Origin: Anisakis pegreffii | Lineage: Eukaryota > Nematoda > Chromadorea > Rhabditida > Anisakidae | Length of the DNA stretch: 64,000 nt | Direction: 5' to 3' | NCBI GenBank assembly: GCA_035041965.1 | Contig: JAPYMA010001814.1 | Coordinates: 171,747-235,746, forward strand | Part shown: positions 12,641-23,111 of the stretch, in pieces | How the letters are laid out: every line of letters begins with the position of its first letter | Position numbering within the stretch: position 1 is the stretch's first letter | Translations under genes and position numbers: made by a program | The notes under the pieces: generated by a model | Databases searched by the model: none | Told to the model about the DNA's origin: nothing | What the model saw: the letters and a program-made list of their open reading frames with translations, nothing else

Positions 12641-14307
12641 ATGTAGTTTAGAACGCAGTATTATCTGTAAGTTGATAAAGGCACAATGAATAAAGTTTGA
12701 AGATAAGAAGATATTATGAGTGGAAATGCAACAGATACTGTGAATCAAAGACGGATAAAATCGCAACAATTCATGTTCGATTTGTCAGAATGAGTGATTT
12801 TGAATGATATCACGGGTTCGTTGAAGTGTCGCTTTTGGACTTATTTCATCATTCGGTAAATATTTGTGAATACGGCGAATTGTGAGTGCCTTTTCCAATG
12901 AATATGAATTCTTCATTTCAATGATAAACCACACGATTTAAGTAAACGATCCAAGTCATAGCAGAAGGTGAAGGAAAATGTGGAACAAAAAAAACCGCTG
13001 AAAACTCAAAATCAACAGGTTTTGTGTAAGATATCGATTGTGAATAGAATATTGGTTTTGAGCAATTGAAATATTTGTAACACTGGTCTGGTAACTTATT
13101 GAGTATGAAATTGTAAATTCGATAACATAGCGCAAATTACTGACGAATTGAACATGTAAACTAAAAGTTTCCGCTTTGAGAGTAGCTGATAAATTTTTGG
13201 TGGTGTCAAGAAGATAATAAATTATGCAAATGGAGTGGAGGAATGACTGCTAAGAATAAGATGCAAACGACGGAATATCAATGAACGACGACAGTTTTCG
13301 AGATGTTAACACATCGAATATTAATACAAATAACTTCAGATAAATACTATTCAATCACTTTGATGCGTTCGTTTCATTTTTAGGACATTTAGCGTTTTTG
13401 TTTCATTCCGATGCTAAGTAACCATGGATGCAGCTGTCGTACTTGTTTAAATAGCGAAGAATTGTCTATAATTCATGAACTAACACATTGTAAACGCTTC
13501 AAATGTTCACTGCTGATATCTAAGCGGAACCATGCAGATAGGAAATCTTCTTGAGCTAACTATAAATAATCAGAGCAAAGCCTGAATCTCTCTCGATAGC
13601 CACCTAACAGTCCTCGATGGTCGTCATTTCAGATTGTGCTGTTTAGGTACGTGAAGTGATTTTGTTTTTCGTTTCTTTCTTTAGGACATCATATTTGATT
13701 TGCGAGTTTCACTCATTGTAGAGCATAGATTCAAGGGAATCTTGTTTGCTTGTCACAAGCAATTTTTAGCGATCATGATGACTTTTGCATAAATAATGAT
13801 GTTTTGGGTAGACAAGACTTGCCACCTGCTCTGAACGGCGTGAAGGAAATCGTTTAATTAGTTTCTGAAGTGATCCGAAAAACATCTCATTAATAATCAA
13901 ATGGATTGGATTCTCATTATAGCCATTTTGCCCAGTCACAAATCGCAATCAGTAAAACGCTGCAAAATTTTTATCACCTGGTTTCAAAAATTTTTTTAAG
14001 CAAGTCACAATGCTTCCATCTGTTCTATGCCCAATTTACGATTATGATTGAGTTCAAGTGATCACTTTCGAACGACCACTTCAACTAGTTTCATGTGCTC
14101 TGTGTGATGAATTGCAACTTTTAGTTTTTATCCTCTCAACTGCTTCGCCATCGCAACAGAACTAAACTACTGATTGTGGGCGTACTCTTAGACCGAATAC
14201 GTAGAAGTCGTTTTCCGAACATTGTCCATTTGTCGGATGTAAAATGCCAATATAAAATATGACGACGTTTCATTACTTCATTAATTCGTGTACGGAATCA
14301 AAAACTT
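12641..14307. other. Non-coding stretch
   Basis: No gene, RNA or repeat is recognised. Open frames are short and lack splice or domain support. Confidence 0.4.
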
Positions 14308-14547
14308 GTGTCGAAGCAGGAAGTGATATTCAATCTGTATGCAGGAAGTGATTGTCATAGAAGGGAATTGTATCTGAAAGGTTGGATTCAGATTGAAGAT
14401 ATTGAGGAGGTTGTTGAATTCATATTGGACGATTCTCCTCCATACCTGATGCACAATTATTCCATGTTTGTTCCAACACAACAAAATGATTCCACTGATA
14501 CTATTATTATGGATTCATTGGTACCCCGTTCATTGATCACTGAATAA
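14308..14547 (+). CDS. Unassigned open frame, 79 codons
   Basis: The frame from 14308 ends with a TAA and reads a soluble, acidic, protein-like sequence (WIQIEDIEEVVEFILDDSP in the middle, ending VPRSLITE). No signal peptide, membrane segment or known motif is visible. The nominal start is a weak candidate, so it could be a terminal exon. An antisense frame over the same bases is also open, which weakens the case. Function unknown. Confidence 0.22.
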   Translation: MSKQEVIFNLYAGSDCHRRELYLKGWIQIEDIEEVVEFILDDSPPYLMHNYSMFVPTQQNDSTDTIIMDSLVPRSLITE

Positions 14548-15467
14548 ATTTTATTAATCTTCTGATATGTCACTAAGAAGTAACATAATCTTGGAAGGGG
14601 TTAATGATCAATCAGTTTTCTAGCGGCACGATGGGGGTGTTAGCGAATGGGATGACGACACATACATCTGCTGTATGCCTCAAATAGGATATTAAATGCG
14701 AGCATATGAAAATGACTGCTATTTGAGACGTCAACCCTGTTGTTGATGTATGTGTGTAGTCAGGTATTAATTAAAGATATTCACCTATAAGCGAATATTT
14801 AACGAGTGATCGTTAACTTCATTAACAGCTTATCGGCAGTTATATAAAGCTTTTGTTGCTAAATCTACACTAACACAGTGCATACTTATAATAATCAAAT
14901 ATTTATATGATGATTACTTTAGTAATGAAACTTACTATTGCTACTGTCATAATTCCATATTGCATTCATACATTTTTGCCAACGAAAAATTCGCATTATT
15001 ACCAAATCTTTACGATACCATAGTGCACCTATTCAGCGCAGGATCATTTGAGCACTTATTTGAGCGGCGATCCTTAACGACATCGTGTTGAACGACTATG
15101 CATTTGGATTAAATCTTATAAGACAAGAATTATTGTTGAAACATCAGTCGGTCTGTAGAGTTTTTGATTACTTTTACGCAATCAGCATTCGACTTCATCC
15201 ATTATTCAGTTGCTTGCTATCGGTTATCTGGCTTGTTTCTGGCTGCATCATATGGATTCCACCATTCTCACATCATTCACCTGACAATGGCCGCTATTGT
15301 TTACCTCGAGCGTTTTCATTTCAAAAAAGATCTATCACAAGATTGCTTCTAGTGTATATTTTTGATGACAAATTTGATATTTTTCTTTTACATTTGATTG
15401 CACTCAATGAAGTGTTTGCTAACTGATAGATCAAATAACAAATGTTCAAAGTTTCGATGGTTATAGC

Positions 15468-16940
15468 TAGGGCTTGCACGGGATCCCGGGACTACAGTTC
15501 TGATCCCGATCCCGGAATTTAAGTTTTGAAAAATCCCGGGATTTCCGGATTTGATAAAACAGGTAAATTTGTGTGAATTTTGATAGTATGCTCATTTTGA
15601 AGCAAGCCTTAATCATTCCCATTTAATTTATTTGCAGTTATCTTTGCTGTTAGCCCTCTATCATTGATGTTCAGCTAAGAAAAACAGACGCAATTCGGAC
15701 GAATGACATGATCAACGACAGTTCCATGAACTTTTACGTAACATTTCATTGAATATTAAACAGATTATTCCGCTCTTCATTGGTTTATATCACGCCCACC
15801 TGGATGCATTTCTATGTAGTAGACTAACAGAGATAATCACATTTTCTAATAAAAACCAAGAGCAACAAAGTTTAATGAAAATTTGAGTCGTTTCCTCCCA
15901 CAAGATTTGTTCGGCTTCAATATTCCATCGGCTAATTCAACTGCATGTTTCAAAGACTGCAAGTCTTTTTACTCCTCTACCTAGAAACGTTTTCACTCGA
16001 TGGAAATGTACTTAATTCTCACTGAGTTCACTCATAGCGAGAATTCATTGCCGAAATGAGCAAAGTTGTTCCATTCAAAAGGATCTTAAGTTTGAATATC
16101 AAGTATATTTGCATGATTTTTGATCGAAATTATCAAATACGTAAGTGCTCGACGGTTCAATGAAAATCCATTGCAGATATTCTTTCGCTTTTTCGATAAA
16201 CTCTAAACTTTTAATTTTTTCAAAGCTCAAATGTTATAATTCATGCGACACATTTTTTTGTAAAAAATCGAAGTGTCCGAAATGGCAGAATTCAGCTGAT
16301 GTTAATACTGAGAGAAAGTGGACTCGAAGCATTGCAAATAAGTGTTTTAGAATCAAGAATTTCATATTCACATGCAAGTGCACTGTTATTAACTTAGACC
16401 CGAGATGACAAGATTAGCATAGAAAATGCAGTATGCCTTTGCGGCATGATCACTGGCATCATTATATGAAATATTAATTTGAATACTTAGTTCCTTGGAT
16501 TTGTTCAATAATCTGTTGAATTAGCTCCTTTATGATTAATAATGAACATTTATTTAATCAGCAAATCAAACTCATTACGAGTTTATGCCTCTCTGTTATT
16601 ACCAATATCAGAGATTATTACCAATTATTATTATTATATTACATTATTACATTATTATACCAATACATTATTACCAATAATACCAATATTACCAATATCG
16701 TTATTACCAATTACCAATATTATTACCAATATTATTACCAATAATACCAATATTACCAATATCGTTATTACCAATTACCAATTATTACCAATATTATTAC
16801 CAATAATGAACGTATTGGTTCGAAAAAATGTGTTTAAACATGTCGCGCAACGATATTTCAATAATGTTCGATCCCGGGATTATCCCGGAATCAAAAATCG
16901 ATCCCGGGATTGAGTAATCGTCGGGATTTTGCAAACCCTA
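15468..16940. mobile_element. Non-autonomous hAT-like DNA transposon, 1.47 kb
   Basis: The left end starts TAGGGCTTGCA and the right end closes TTGCAAACCCTA, an imperfect terminal inverted repeat. The flanks are GTTATAGC (15460-15467) and CTTATAGC (16941-16948), an 8-bp target-site duplication with one mismatch, as expected for hAT elements. Subterminal sequence carries several copies of the palindromic block ATCCCGGGAT near both ends (15480-15545 and 16870-16930), GC-rich against an AT-rich interior. Such subterminal motifs are typical transposase-binding sites. No transposase frame is visible inside, so it would depend on a partner element. The interior contains a degenerate ATTACCAAT array. 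Confidence 0.75.
16611..16806. repeat. Degenerate ATTACCAAT tandem array inside the hAT-like element
   Basis: About 195 bp built from ATTATTACCAAT and ATTACCAATATT variants, including a repeated higher-order unit containing ATTACCAATATCGTTATTACC at 16689 and 16751. The open frames read across it (SLLPITNIITNI-type sequence) are repeat artefacts. Confidence 0.85.
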
Positions 16941-16948
16941 CTTATAGC

Positions 16949-19947
16949 ACAGTGATTTGCTTCTAAAAAATTTACTAACAATAAGAATGTTGAATTTGCA
17001 ATAATAAGTTTTGCATTAAATTTGCAATTTGCAACGAGCAATAATAAGTTTTCCCAAACAAATTCGCTAAGAATAAGTTAATTTCACATGACAAACAATG
17101 AGGACACTTACAATTAGTAAATTAGTAAATTGAGTATGCTCGTTTGATGCTTGATCACTTTTTATGCTTGATCACCTATTAAACTGATGTTCTTCTCATC
17201 GTCACCAAAAATGATTCAAACTAAAAATGATTCATTCACTAAAAATACTACCTGTGAGATTCAAGCTATTTAAAACAGTCATTTTCCTTGTGTGACTGTT
17301 TACTTATCAGTGATAAGCAGTAGAGACAATATTGCTAGCTAACTTCTGAGGATACCATCGAAAGTGAGTGATTGTGCAGAATCGCTGCAATCGTCGAACT
17401 CGAGAAAGTGTCAAACCGACAGGACTTGGATCGTTCGAGAGTCAAGCGATTTTCGGATCAAGTAATTTTTGTAGATGAAATAAAGGTCCACAAACATTTA
17501 TCATTCTGAAGGTTCCAAGAATTTGGGCATTTCGAAAATCTGAGAACTTTCTAGCTTCAATTTAATCGTTTAAATTCGAATGCTTTCTCCTTGCCTTACT
17601 GTTAATATAAATATTGTTTGCTCTACTTTGAATTCTTCTTTCTGTCGTCAATTAGTGGTGTTATTTCAAGTTGCGGATGAGCTTGCTTATATAAGAGATG
17701 CTGGAATGTTCTCAACTAAATGACAAATTTCGGGAGCGGAAATATCGAGTGTTAATATACTTTTTATTTTGCATTAACGCTCAATAGACATTTTCGTTCG
17801 CAGCCATTCACCAAATTTTGCTTTCAATTTCCGCCAAATTGTTCGGCGATATGAAATTTTCATCCGAAAAGATGAAAACAAAAGGATTCGTTCCTACAAA
17901 CATCAGATAGGAAATGACATGCATGCATGCCTCAGCAAATCAATTGAAATGGCAGCATTTTATCAAATCTATTTTTGTTTTGGATTCCTCGAACAAATTC
18001 TATGCAAACTAACAAGGAGAGCCTAGCGTATGGTTTGGATTGGCATATGTCCTGACTGAAGGCAGCCTCAGGTTGTCACTTAGCTATCAGCGCTTATATT
18101 TCATCTTAACCTGAGTTTTATATTTTCGTTCAGTCTTGGACCCCTCGTCCTGTTAATAATATCTTACATTCTTACAAGTAAGTTGACATCGTTCATCTGT
18201 TACTTATTATTATTTACGTTCAATGTTTGGAATTTTATTCCATCATGAAAGCATGGTTTGTTTGAACATCCCGAATCGCTAGCACCTAAGCAAGAATTCC
18301 ATATCGTTGCTTAGCATTGTTTTCGGAAGAACCCATTTTCGATCTTCTCTGTTCAATTTGGTTACATCATAAATGAGTGCATAAATTCTCATCAGTTTCG
18401 CCAATTAACAGTATTATGAAAAAGGGTCTATTATGCCATTGTTCAATCGAGTATATCCAGCGTAAACACCCTCGTAAAGTGGATATAATATGAGTTTCTA
18501 TACATGACAAACCATTGATAACACGCCATTCAACAACATCTTTAATTCACTGTCATTCCTATATGATCGCTAGTTGATGCTTAAGCAGCATTAAAATTCC
18601 TAAACAGTTTCAAAATGTCACTTCAAAAGTCAATCGGTTTGAATAATTTTCATTGTAGGTTTCATTTGAAAACAATTTTTTGAATACTGTAGTTTCGTGG
18701 GCACGGATAAGTGTTGATGAGGTTTCGTCGACAAGCGTCATCGTAAAATAGTAACTAAAACCAATTAAAGCAAGTAAACCAATTTAAACTAATAACATTT
18801 ACATCCCTAATGTTATTATCGGTGAATATAGATATTCCTAGAATTTGCCAGATATCCTGGTACACTATGACACGTTTACTGAAATTGGCATCTCATGTGA
18901 CGCGTATATGTTCAAGAAAGAGATATGAGCTGCTGCTAATTAGAGGTATCGATGCTTCTGTGAGTCAACTGACTTTTCAGATGAACGAGCAATTCAACTG
19001 TTCCTTTGTTCGTTTCTTGAATGCATAAAACAACGATAATCAATCTTCACACCTAGTTGAATATTGTGTTCTTTCATTGCTCAACGTTGCATTTAACTGC
19101 GTCATCTACAAATTTTCACAAATTGATCTGGGATCTATCTAACGCAAAAACTTACATATGTCACCTCTTATCTTTCATATCCACGACTGAACTCATTACT
19201 CTTGTTTGACAATAATACTAATCTTGAGATAGCGACTCATTGATTCAATAAATACTATCAACCCTAATCGCAAGCAAGATTATCAAATTTATTATTTTCG
19301 AGCTGTTTTCAGTGGTTGAAAATAGGCAACCATCATGCTTAAATCGTACTAGCAGCATGAAGATTGGCTCGATTAAGTGTAAACCTTCAATGTTACATGA
19401 CACTAACCGCCACTCGTGAGTTATTTCTAGCCTAGGGAAGTTGCTGAATACTGCTGAAAACCATGAAAATTCTGTATTACTAACGGTTGGCTGCTCATTC
19501 GGTAGAACAAGTGAACGAAGACTGTTACTGTACCATTTAATGAGCTAAAAGTTGTAGTTTTCACTTAATAAGTAAGCAAGCAATCACATATTATATTAAG
19601 ATTAATGAGATTCATTTAATGTGACGCAGCAGAGCAATGAACCATTTAGTGCCAATGGGAAATGAACTATTATTTGTTCATTTTTAATGATCATAATTAA
19701 TAATGCGGGGTTAACTGATAAATCCATCGTGGGATTTTTCGCCTTGTCACAAATTTTTCTTTGACTCTTAAAAGTCAATAATGAGATTTCGAATCATCTC
19801 GCAGAGCTTATTACACTGCAACTGAACGACTCACTGCTAATGAGGTTACCGATGTGAATGGGCAAGCCGTTCTCGCAAATTATAATTAACGACATCGCTA
19901 AAATGAGATTATATACGTAAGATGTTGGACCACCGTAGCAGTGGATT
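16949..19947. other. Gene-poor stretch with one exon-like segment
   Basis: At 17380-17461 (+) a segment after a GTGCAG acceptor reads 27 codons (NRCNRRTRESVKPTGLGSF...) and ends before GTAATT. It is more GC-rich than its surroundings and looks like an isolated exon, but no partner exon or family was found. The rest holds nothing I can support. Confidence 0.3.
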
Positions 19948-20068
19948 TTATGTAGGACAGATGGACGCATTCACTTCGAATTGGTACCAGTTGAATCCGA
20001 TGGAAGTTTCCTTAAACTCCACCTTCTGAACGTTTTCAGTGCATATCTCGGACAAGAATCGTTTTGGT
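19948..20068 (-). CDS. Exon-like segment, minus strand, unknown product
   Basis: On the minus strand a TTTGAAG acceptor at 20069 is followed by 39 codons and TAA, containing KRFLSEICTENVQKVEFK and FNWYQFEVNASICPT. GC content is locally raised and two cysteines are present. It could be a terminal exon of the same minus-strand gene as 20952-21172, but phase and family are unproven. The opposite strand is also open across part of it. Confidence 0.2.
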
Positions 20069-20951
20069 CTTCAAATTCATTCATTTCGACTCCTTCATTT
20101 AATAATATTCTACTTATTCATTCATGTCGTATGATTTCCTTAAGTTAGGATATTTACATTGATAAATGCGGTTTCTGTTGTTGAGCTGTATTCAGTGACG
20201 ATCTGAAGTATAATAGTTTCTTTACACACCCAGACGAACATCCACCTGCAATCGCTTCAGACAAATTGTCTAATCAGTCTTGATTTTTGAATACCGCTAT
20301 GCTACAAACAAGTGTACTTCCGGGTTCATGTAAATATTTTTCTCCGATAGTCTCAAAATGCTGAATTGAACGTTAACTATGCACTATATCATGCAGGTGT
20401 TATTGGAGAAGCATTTCTAATGAATGCTAATTGTAAGAATAATTTATTACTTGTACGACTCAATTCAATGGAATATTCACTGATATATACGACTTTTTCA
20501 CTGTGTTGTTATGCATGCATTATTTTCATGTTCCACACTATAAATACGTAGTGCATTGCAGTGAGGATATTTCATTAGTTTGTTTGGGTTATTCTTTGTT
20601 CAATAGAGAATTAAGACTTGCTGATGTGAGAGAAAGTTTATTTCGTAAGCAAATTCCATCAAGAGCGAAGTGAACTTTCTTCACTGTTATGGTGAATGAA
20701 ATTGATCCTTTTGAGAAATTATTAGTTATGGTGCATTGATCCATGAAAAAATTTTTTAATTGATATCTTGCCGTCAGTTGTTGAAAATGTGCAACTATCA
20801 CTCGCGCCATGCCTTCGCATTCAGTATTTTAGTGTTTGATGAGCTTTTTAGCATTAGCAAAGTATCAGCACAATCGCTTTTTGTTTTGATGATTAGCACA
20901 TTCCATTTGTGATTAGTTTTTTCGAATATTCATGCAATCCGGATGCACAAT

Positions 20952-21172
20952 TCAATTGTTTGCTAAGAAATTAATAGACTGAGTGGAAAAACCATATGCC
21001 AACTCGGGAAATTTCACATCAGTTTTTTGCGGTGAATCGTTCAAGTATACTATCGTATAGTCGTTGGGTTCGGTGAATTCGTTGAATTTTTGATGTGATA
21101 AAAAGATTTTGCGTTTGACAATTTGATGTTCTTCTTGACTCGTTTGTTCGACTCGAACTTTCAATTGATCCA
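20952..21172 (-). CDS. Exon-like segment, possibly trypsin-like middle region
   Basis: After a TAATCAG acceptor the minus strand reads about 73 codons to a stop at 20952. A donor-like GGTTTT lies near 20994, so the exon may end there. The sequence (HQIVKRKIFLSHQKF, then PNDYTIVYLNDSP) resembles the stretch around the catalytic Asp in S1 proteases, where a basic 'KR..IHP.F' run precedes 'NDIA.L'. The resemblance is weak, and no His or Ser active-site exon was found nearby. An unrelated or broken gene is equally possible. Confidence 0.28.
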
Positions 21173-21397
21173 CTGATTACCGCGAATGATTGAAAATAAA
21201 AACCATAATGTTAACATAGAAATATAATAACTTCGTACTAAAACTGAAAATTTGGAAAAATTTCAGCCTTTCCGTTGCAATTTTCCAAGCAATTTTCAAT
21301 CATATGATGAACAATAGAAGCGACTAATGCAAAACATTCATGGAATTTCAAGCAATGAATATTTCGGAATGCAACGAAGCGGAACGAGTGCGTGCAG

Positions 21398-21580
21398 ATG
21401 CGTGGTTTTTGGTCACTCAAGCTGTTGTTGTTTTCCTCAATATTACTGGCATATTGCTGTGTGCTTATACAACCACTTTCATCGCAATCAGTCAGGTTTG
21501 CTTTGAATCGCATTGAAACCGTTCTTGGAGTTGGCAAGCGAAGGGAACCATCACTTCACTCCAAATCAACTTTCAAATAA
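21398..21580 (+). CDS. Candidate neuropeptide-like precursor, 60 residues
   Basis: The frame from ATG 21398 (a second in-frame ATG lies at 21392) starts with a clear signal peptide: a basic/aromatic start MRGFWSLK, then LLLFSSILLAYCCVLIQPL, then SSQ. After it comes a short stretch, SVRFALNRIETVLGVG, directly followed by KRR, and then EPSLHSKSTFK and TAA. Glycine before a dibasic site is the standard signal for cleavage and C-terminal amidation. The layout therefore fits a small secretory precursor yielding one amidated peptide, and the tail faintly recalls PDF-2-like peptides. No splice sites are needed. Against it, the minus strand is also open here and the frame is short. I do not recognise a known family. 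Confidence 0.33.
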   Translation: MRGFWSLKLLLFSSILLAYCCVLIQPLSSQSVRFALNRIETVLGVGKRREPSLHSKSTFK

Positions 21581-21608
21581 TTACTGATATCCCATAGGAA
21601 CACTCGCA

Positions 21609-22608
21609 TCTTCAAATAACAGTGAATACGAAAAGATCTTATACTGTCTGTTGGGGAACTAAGGAATATTGAAGAACACAAGAACACTCGCACGCTTCAA
21701 GAATTCATACTGATGAGGATTGAAGCAGTGATGCGTGCTAATGGAGAACAAAATGATTCAAATTAATCAAGAGTCTAATGAAATGCACTCTCGAACTAGT
21801 CAAGTAAATTCAGGTAATGCATGTCAATTTGCGGATTCTACTGGTGAACCTCTCGGTACTGTTATGCTTAAGGTCATCACTAACACTGTATCGTTCTGCT
21901 AATTCTCTGGTTGGAGCGTTCACATATGAGGTATGATGATGCATAATCGTTTTGAATAATTCAGTTTATTTGACGACCAGCTGAAAGCCTTTTCATCGAT
22001 TGTCTTCGTTACGTTGCCGTCCCACCGCAATTGAGAGTTGTTTTGACGTTAGTCACAATGGCATTCGTGTGAAAATTATTGATGAAACGTAACAGCTGCC
22101 TGCGTTCAACGCTCTCGTTGTCGTGTTCGGGTCAACGATGAATCAGTTTACAAGGCAGGATATGCGTGAATATTTTCACTGGAATCGAGAAATCGAGTAC
22201 TTGAATAAGCAAACACCCAGAATTGCACGACACACACCTTTCAGCCTGGAAGCAGATGAAACATGCGCAATAGTACTCAAAACATTACTTTGTAGTATGT
22301 CGATCATAACAATAACAGATTACGGCTTTGATTGTATTCATGGGAGAAAACGAGTATTTTCAACTATAACATTGCACTGTCAACATTGTATTGCGTCGAC
22401 TAGAATTCTTCATCAATATAATGAATTTACTAATGACAGAATTGCTTTTTTCAATTTTTCAGTTCTACGAATTCGTTTAATAAATTCACACTTTCTTCGA
22501 ATATCAACTTTCTTTGCTGCCGTCCCGAACAAATCTTCAAATTAGAGTGGATACGAAAAGATCTCATACCGCTGTCTGTCGGAGAACTAAGGAATACTGA
22601 AGAACACC
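21609..22608. repeat. Direct repeat of about 75 bp, two copies
   Basis: Copies at 21609-21680 and 22532-22608 share 'ATCTTCAAAT', 'ATACGAAAAGATCT', 'TGTCTGT', 'GAACTAAGGAATA' and 'TGAAGAACAC' in the same order and orientation, with small gaps, 920 bp apart. They bracket the 22123-22545 frame. They may be ends or fragments of a dispersed repeat, or a local duplication. Confidence 0.7.
22123..22545 (+). CDS. Unassigned 140-codon frame, possible N-terminal exons of the chemoreceptor
   Basis: This is the longest uninterrupted frame in the window. Its middle is hydrophobic (CAIVLKTLLCSMSIITITDYG) and is followed by HGRKRVF. That loosely fits the TM1/loop layout expected just before the TM3 exon at 23112, about 570 bp downstream on the same strand. 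A GTATGT donor-like site inside (about 22295) would cut it into a smaller exon. No phase-0 donor that joins cleanly to 23112 is convincing, so membership in the receptor gene is a guess. It could be chance or a relic. Confidence 0.25.
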   Translation: MFGSTMNQFTRQDMREYFHWNREIEYLNKQTPRIARHTPFSLEADETCAIVLKTLLCSMSIITITDYGFDCIHGRKRVFSTITLHCQHCIASTRILHQYNEFTNDRIAFFNFSVLRIRLINSHFLRISTFFAAVPNKSSN

Positions 22609-23111
22609 ACTGAGGAATATTCTTGAAGAATTATCACAATTTTTTTACAAATATGCACAGGACTAGTACAGTGGCCCCGAGGGAACCTCCATAGAGATGG
22701 GCACGCGGAGAGTAGAAGTGATTTCGCTTCATCCCATTCATTATGGCTTCCTCGTAGGGACGGACCACCTGAAGAATAACCGGTAGAATAATGCAAATTG
22801 CTCAGGCTTCATTACGGTGACACTATTCTCAGAATTTTGCCATATTGTGCGATCAGTAAGAAACGACAAAACTTTAGCAATGTTGGTGCCCCGCAGTACT
22901 GAACCAGGAACTGACGATCCTGCTTCAAAAATTGCTTTGAAGCTCTCGAGATGGGGAGAGCTAAAGCCGTCCTCTTATCAACAGTAACATGCATGTGCAG
23001 GAAATTTTTGCTGTGCAAAAACGCTTGAATTCAGAGTCACATCACGTAAGACATGAACTCATTTGAAACAGAAAAAAGCCGAATAAGTGATTAATTGCAA
23101 ATGAATTTAAG
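22609..23111. other. GC-richer unclassified segment
   Basis: Roughly 22650-23020 is visibly richer in G and C than its surroundings (for example CCCCGAGGGAACCTCC near 22676) and is open on the minus strand for 68 codons at 22812-23018. It adjoins one copy of the direct repeat. This pattern suggests a dispersed-element fragment, but no termini or transposase motif are recognisable. Confidence 0.35.

Noticed and set aside
15085..15426. 113-codon frame, and an overlapping frame with an ERF-like motif after a hydrophobic stretch, suggesting a chemoreceptor piece
   Set aside because: Neither frame has flanking splice sites that join, and no other receptor helices lie nearby.
16532..16913. Frames of 70 and 123 codons rich in Thr, Asn, Ile and Tyr
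   Set aside because: They are translations of the ATTACCAAT array inside the hAT-like element.
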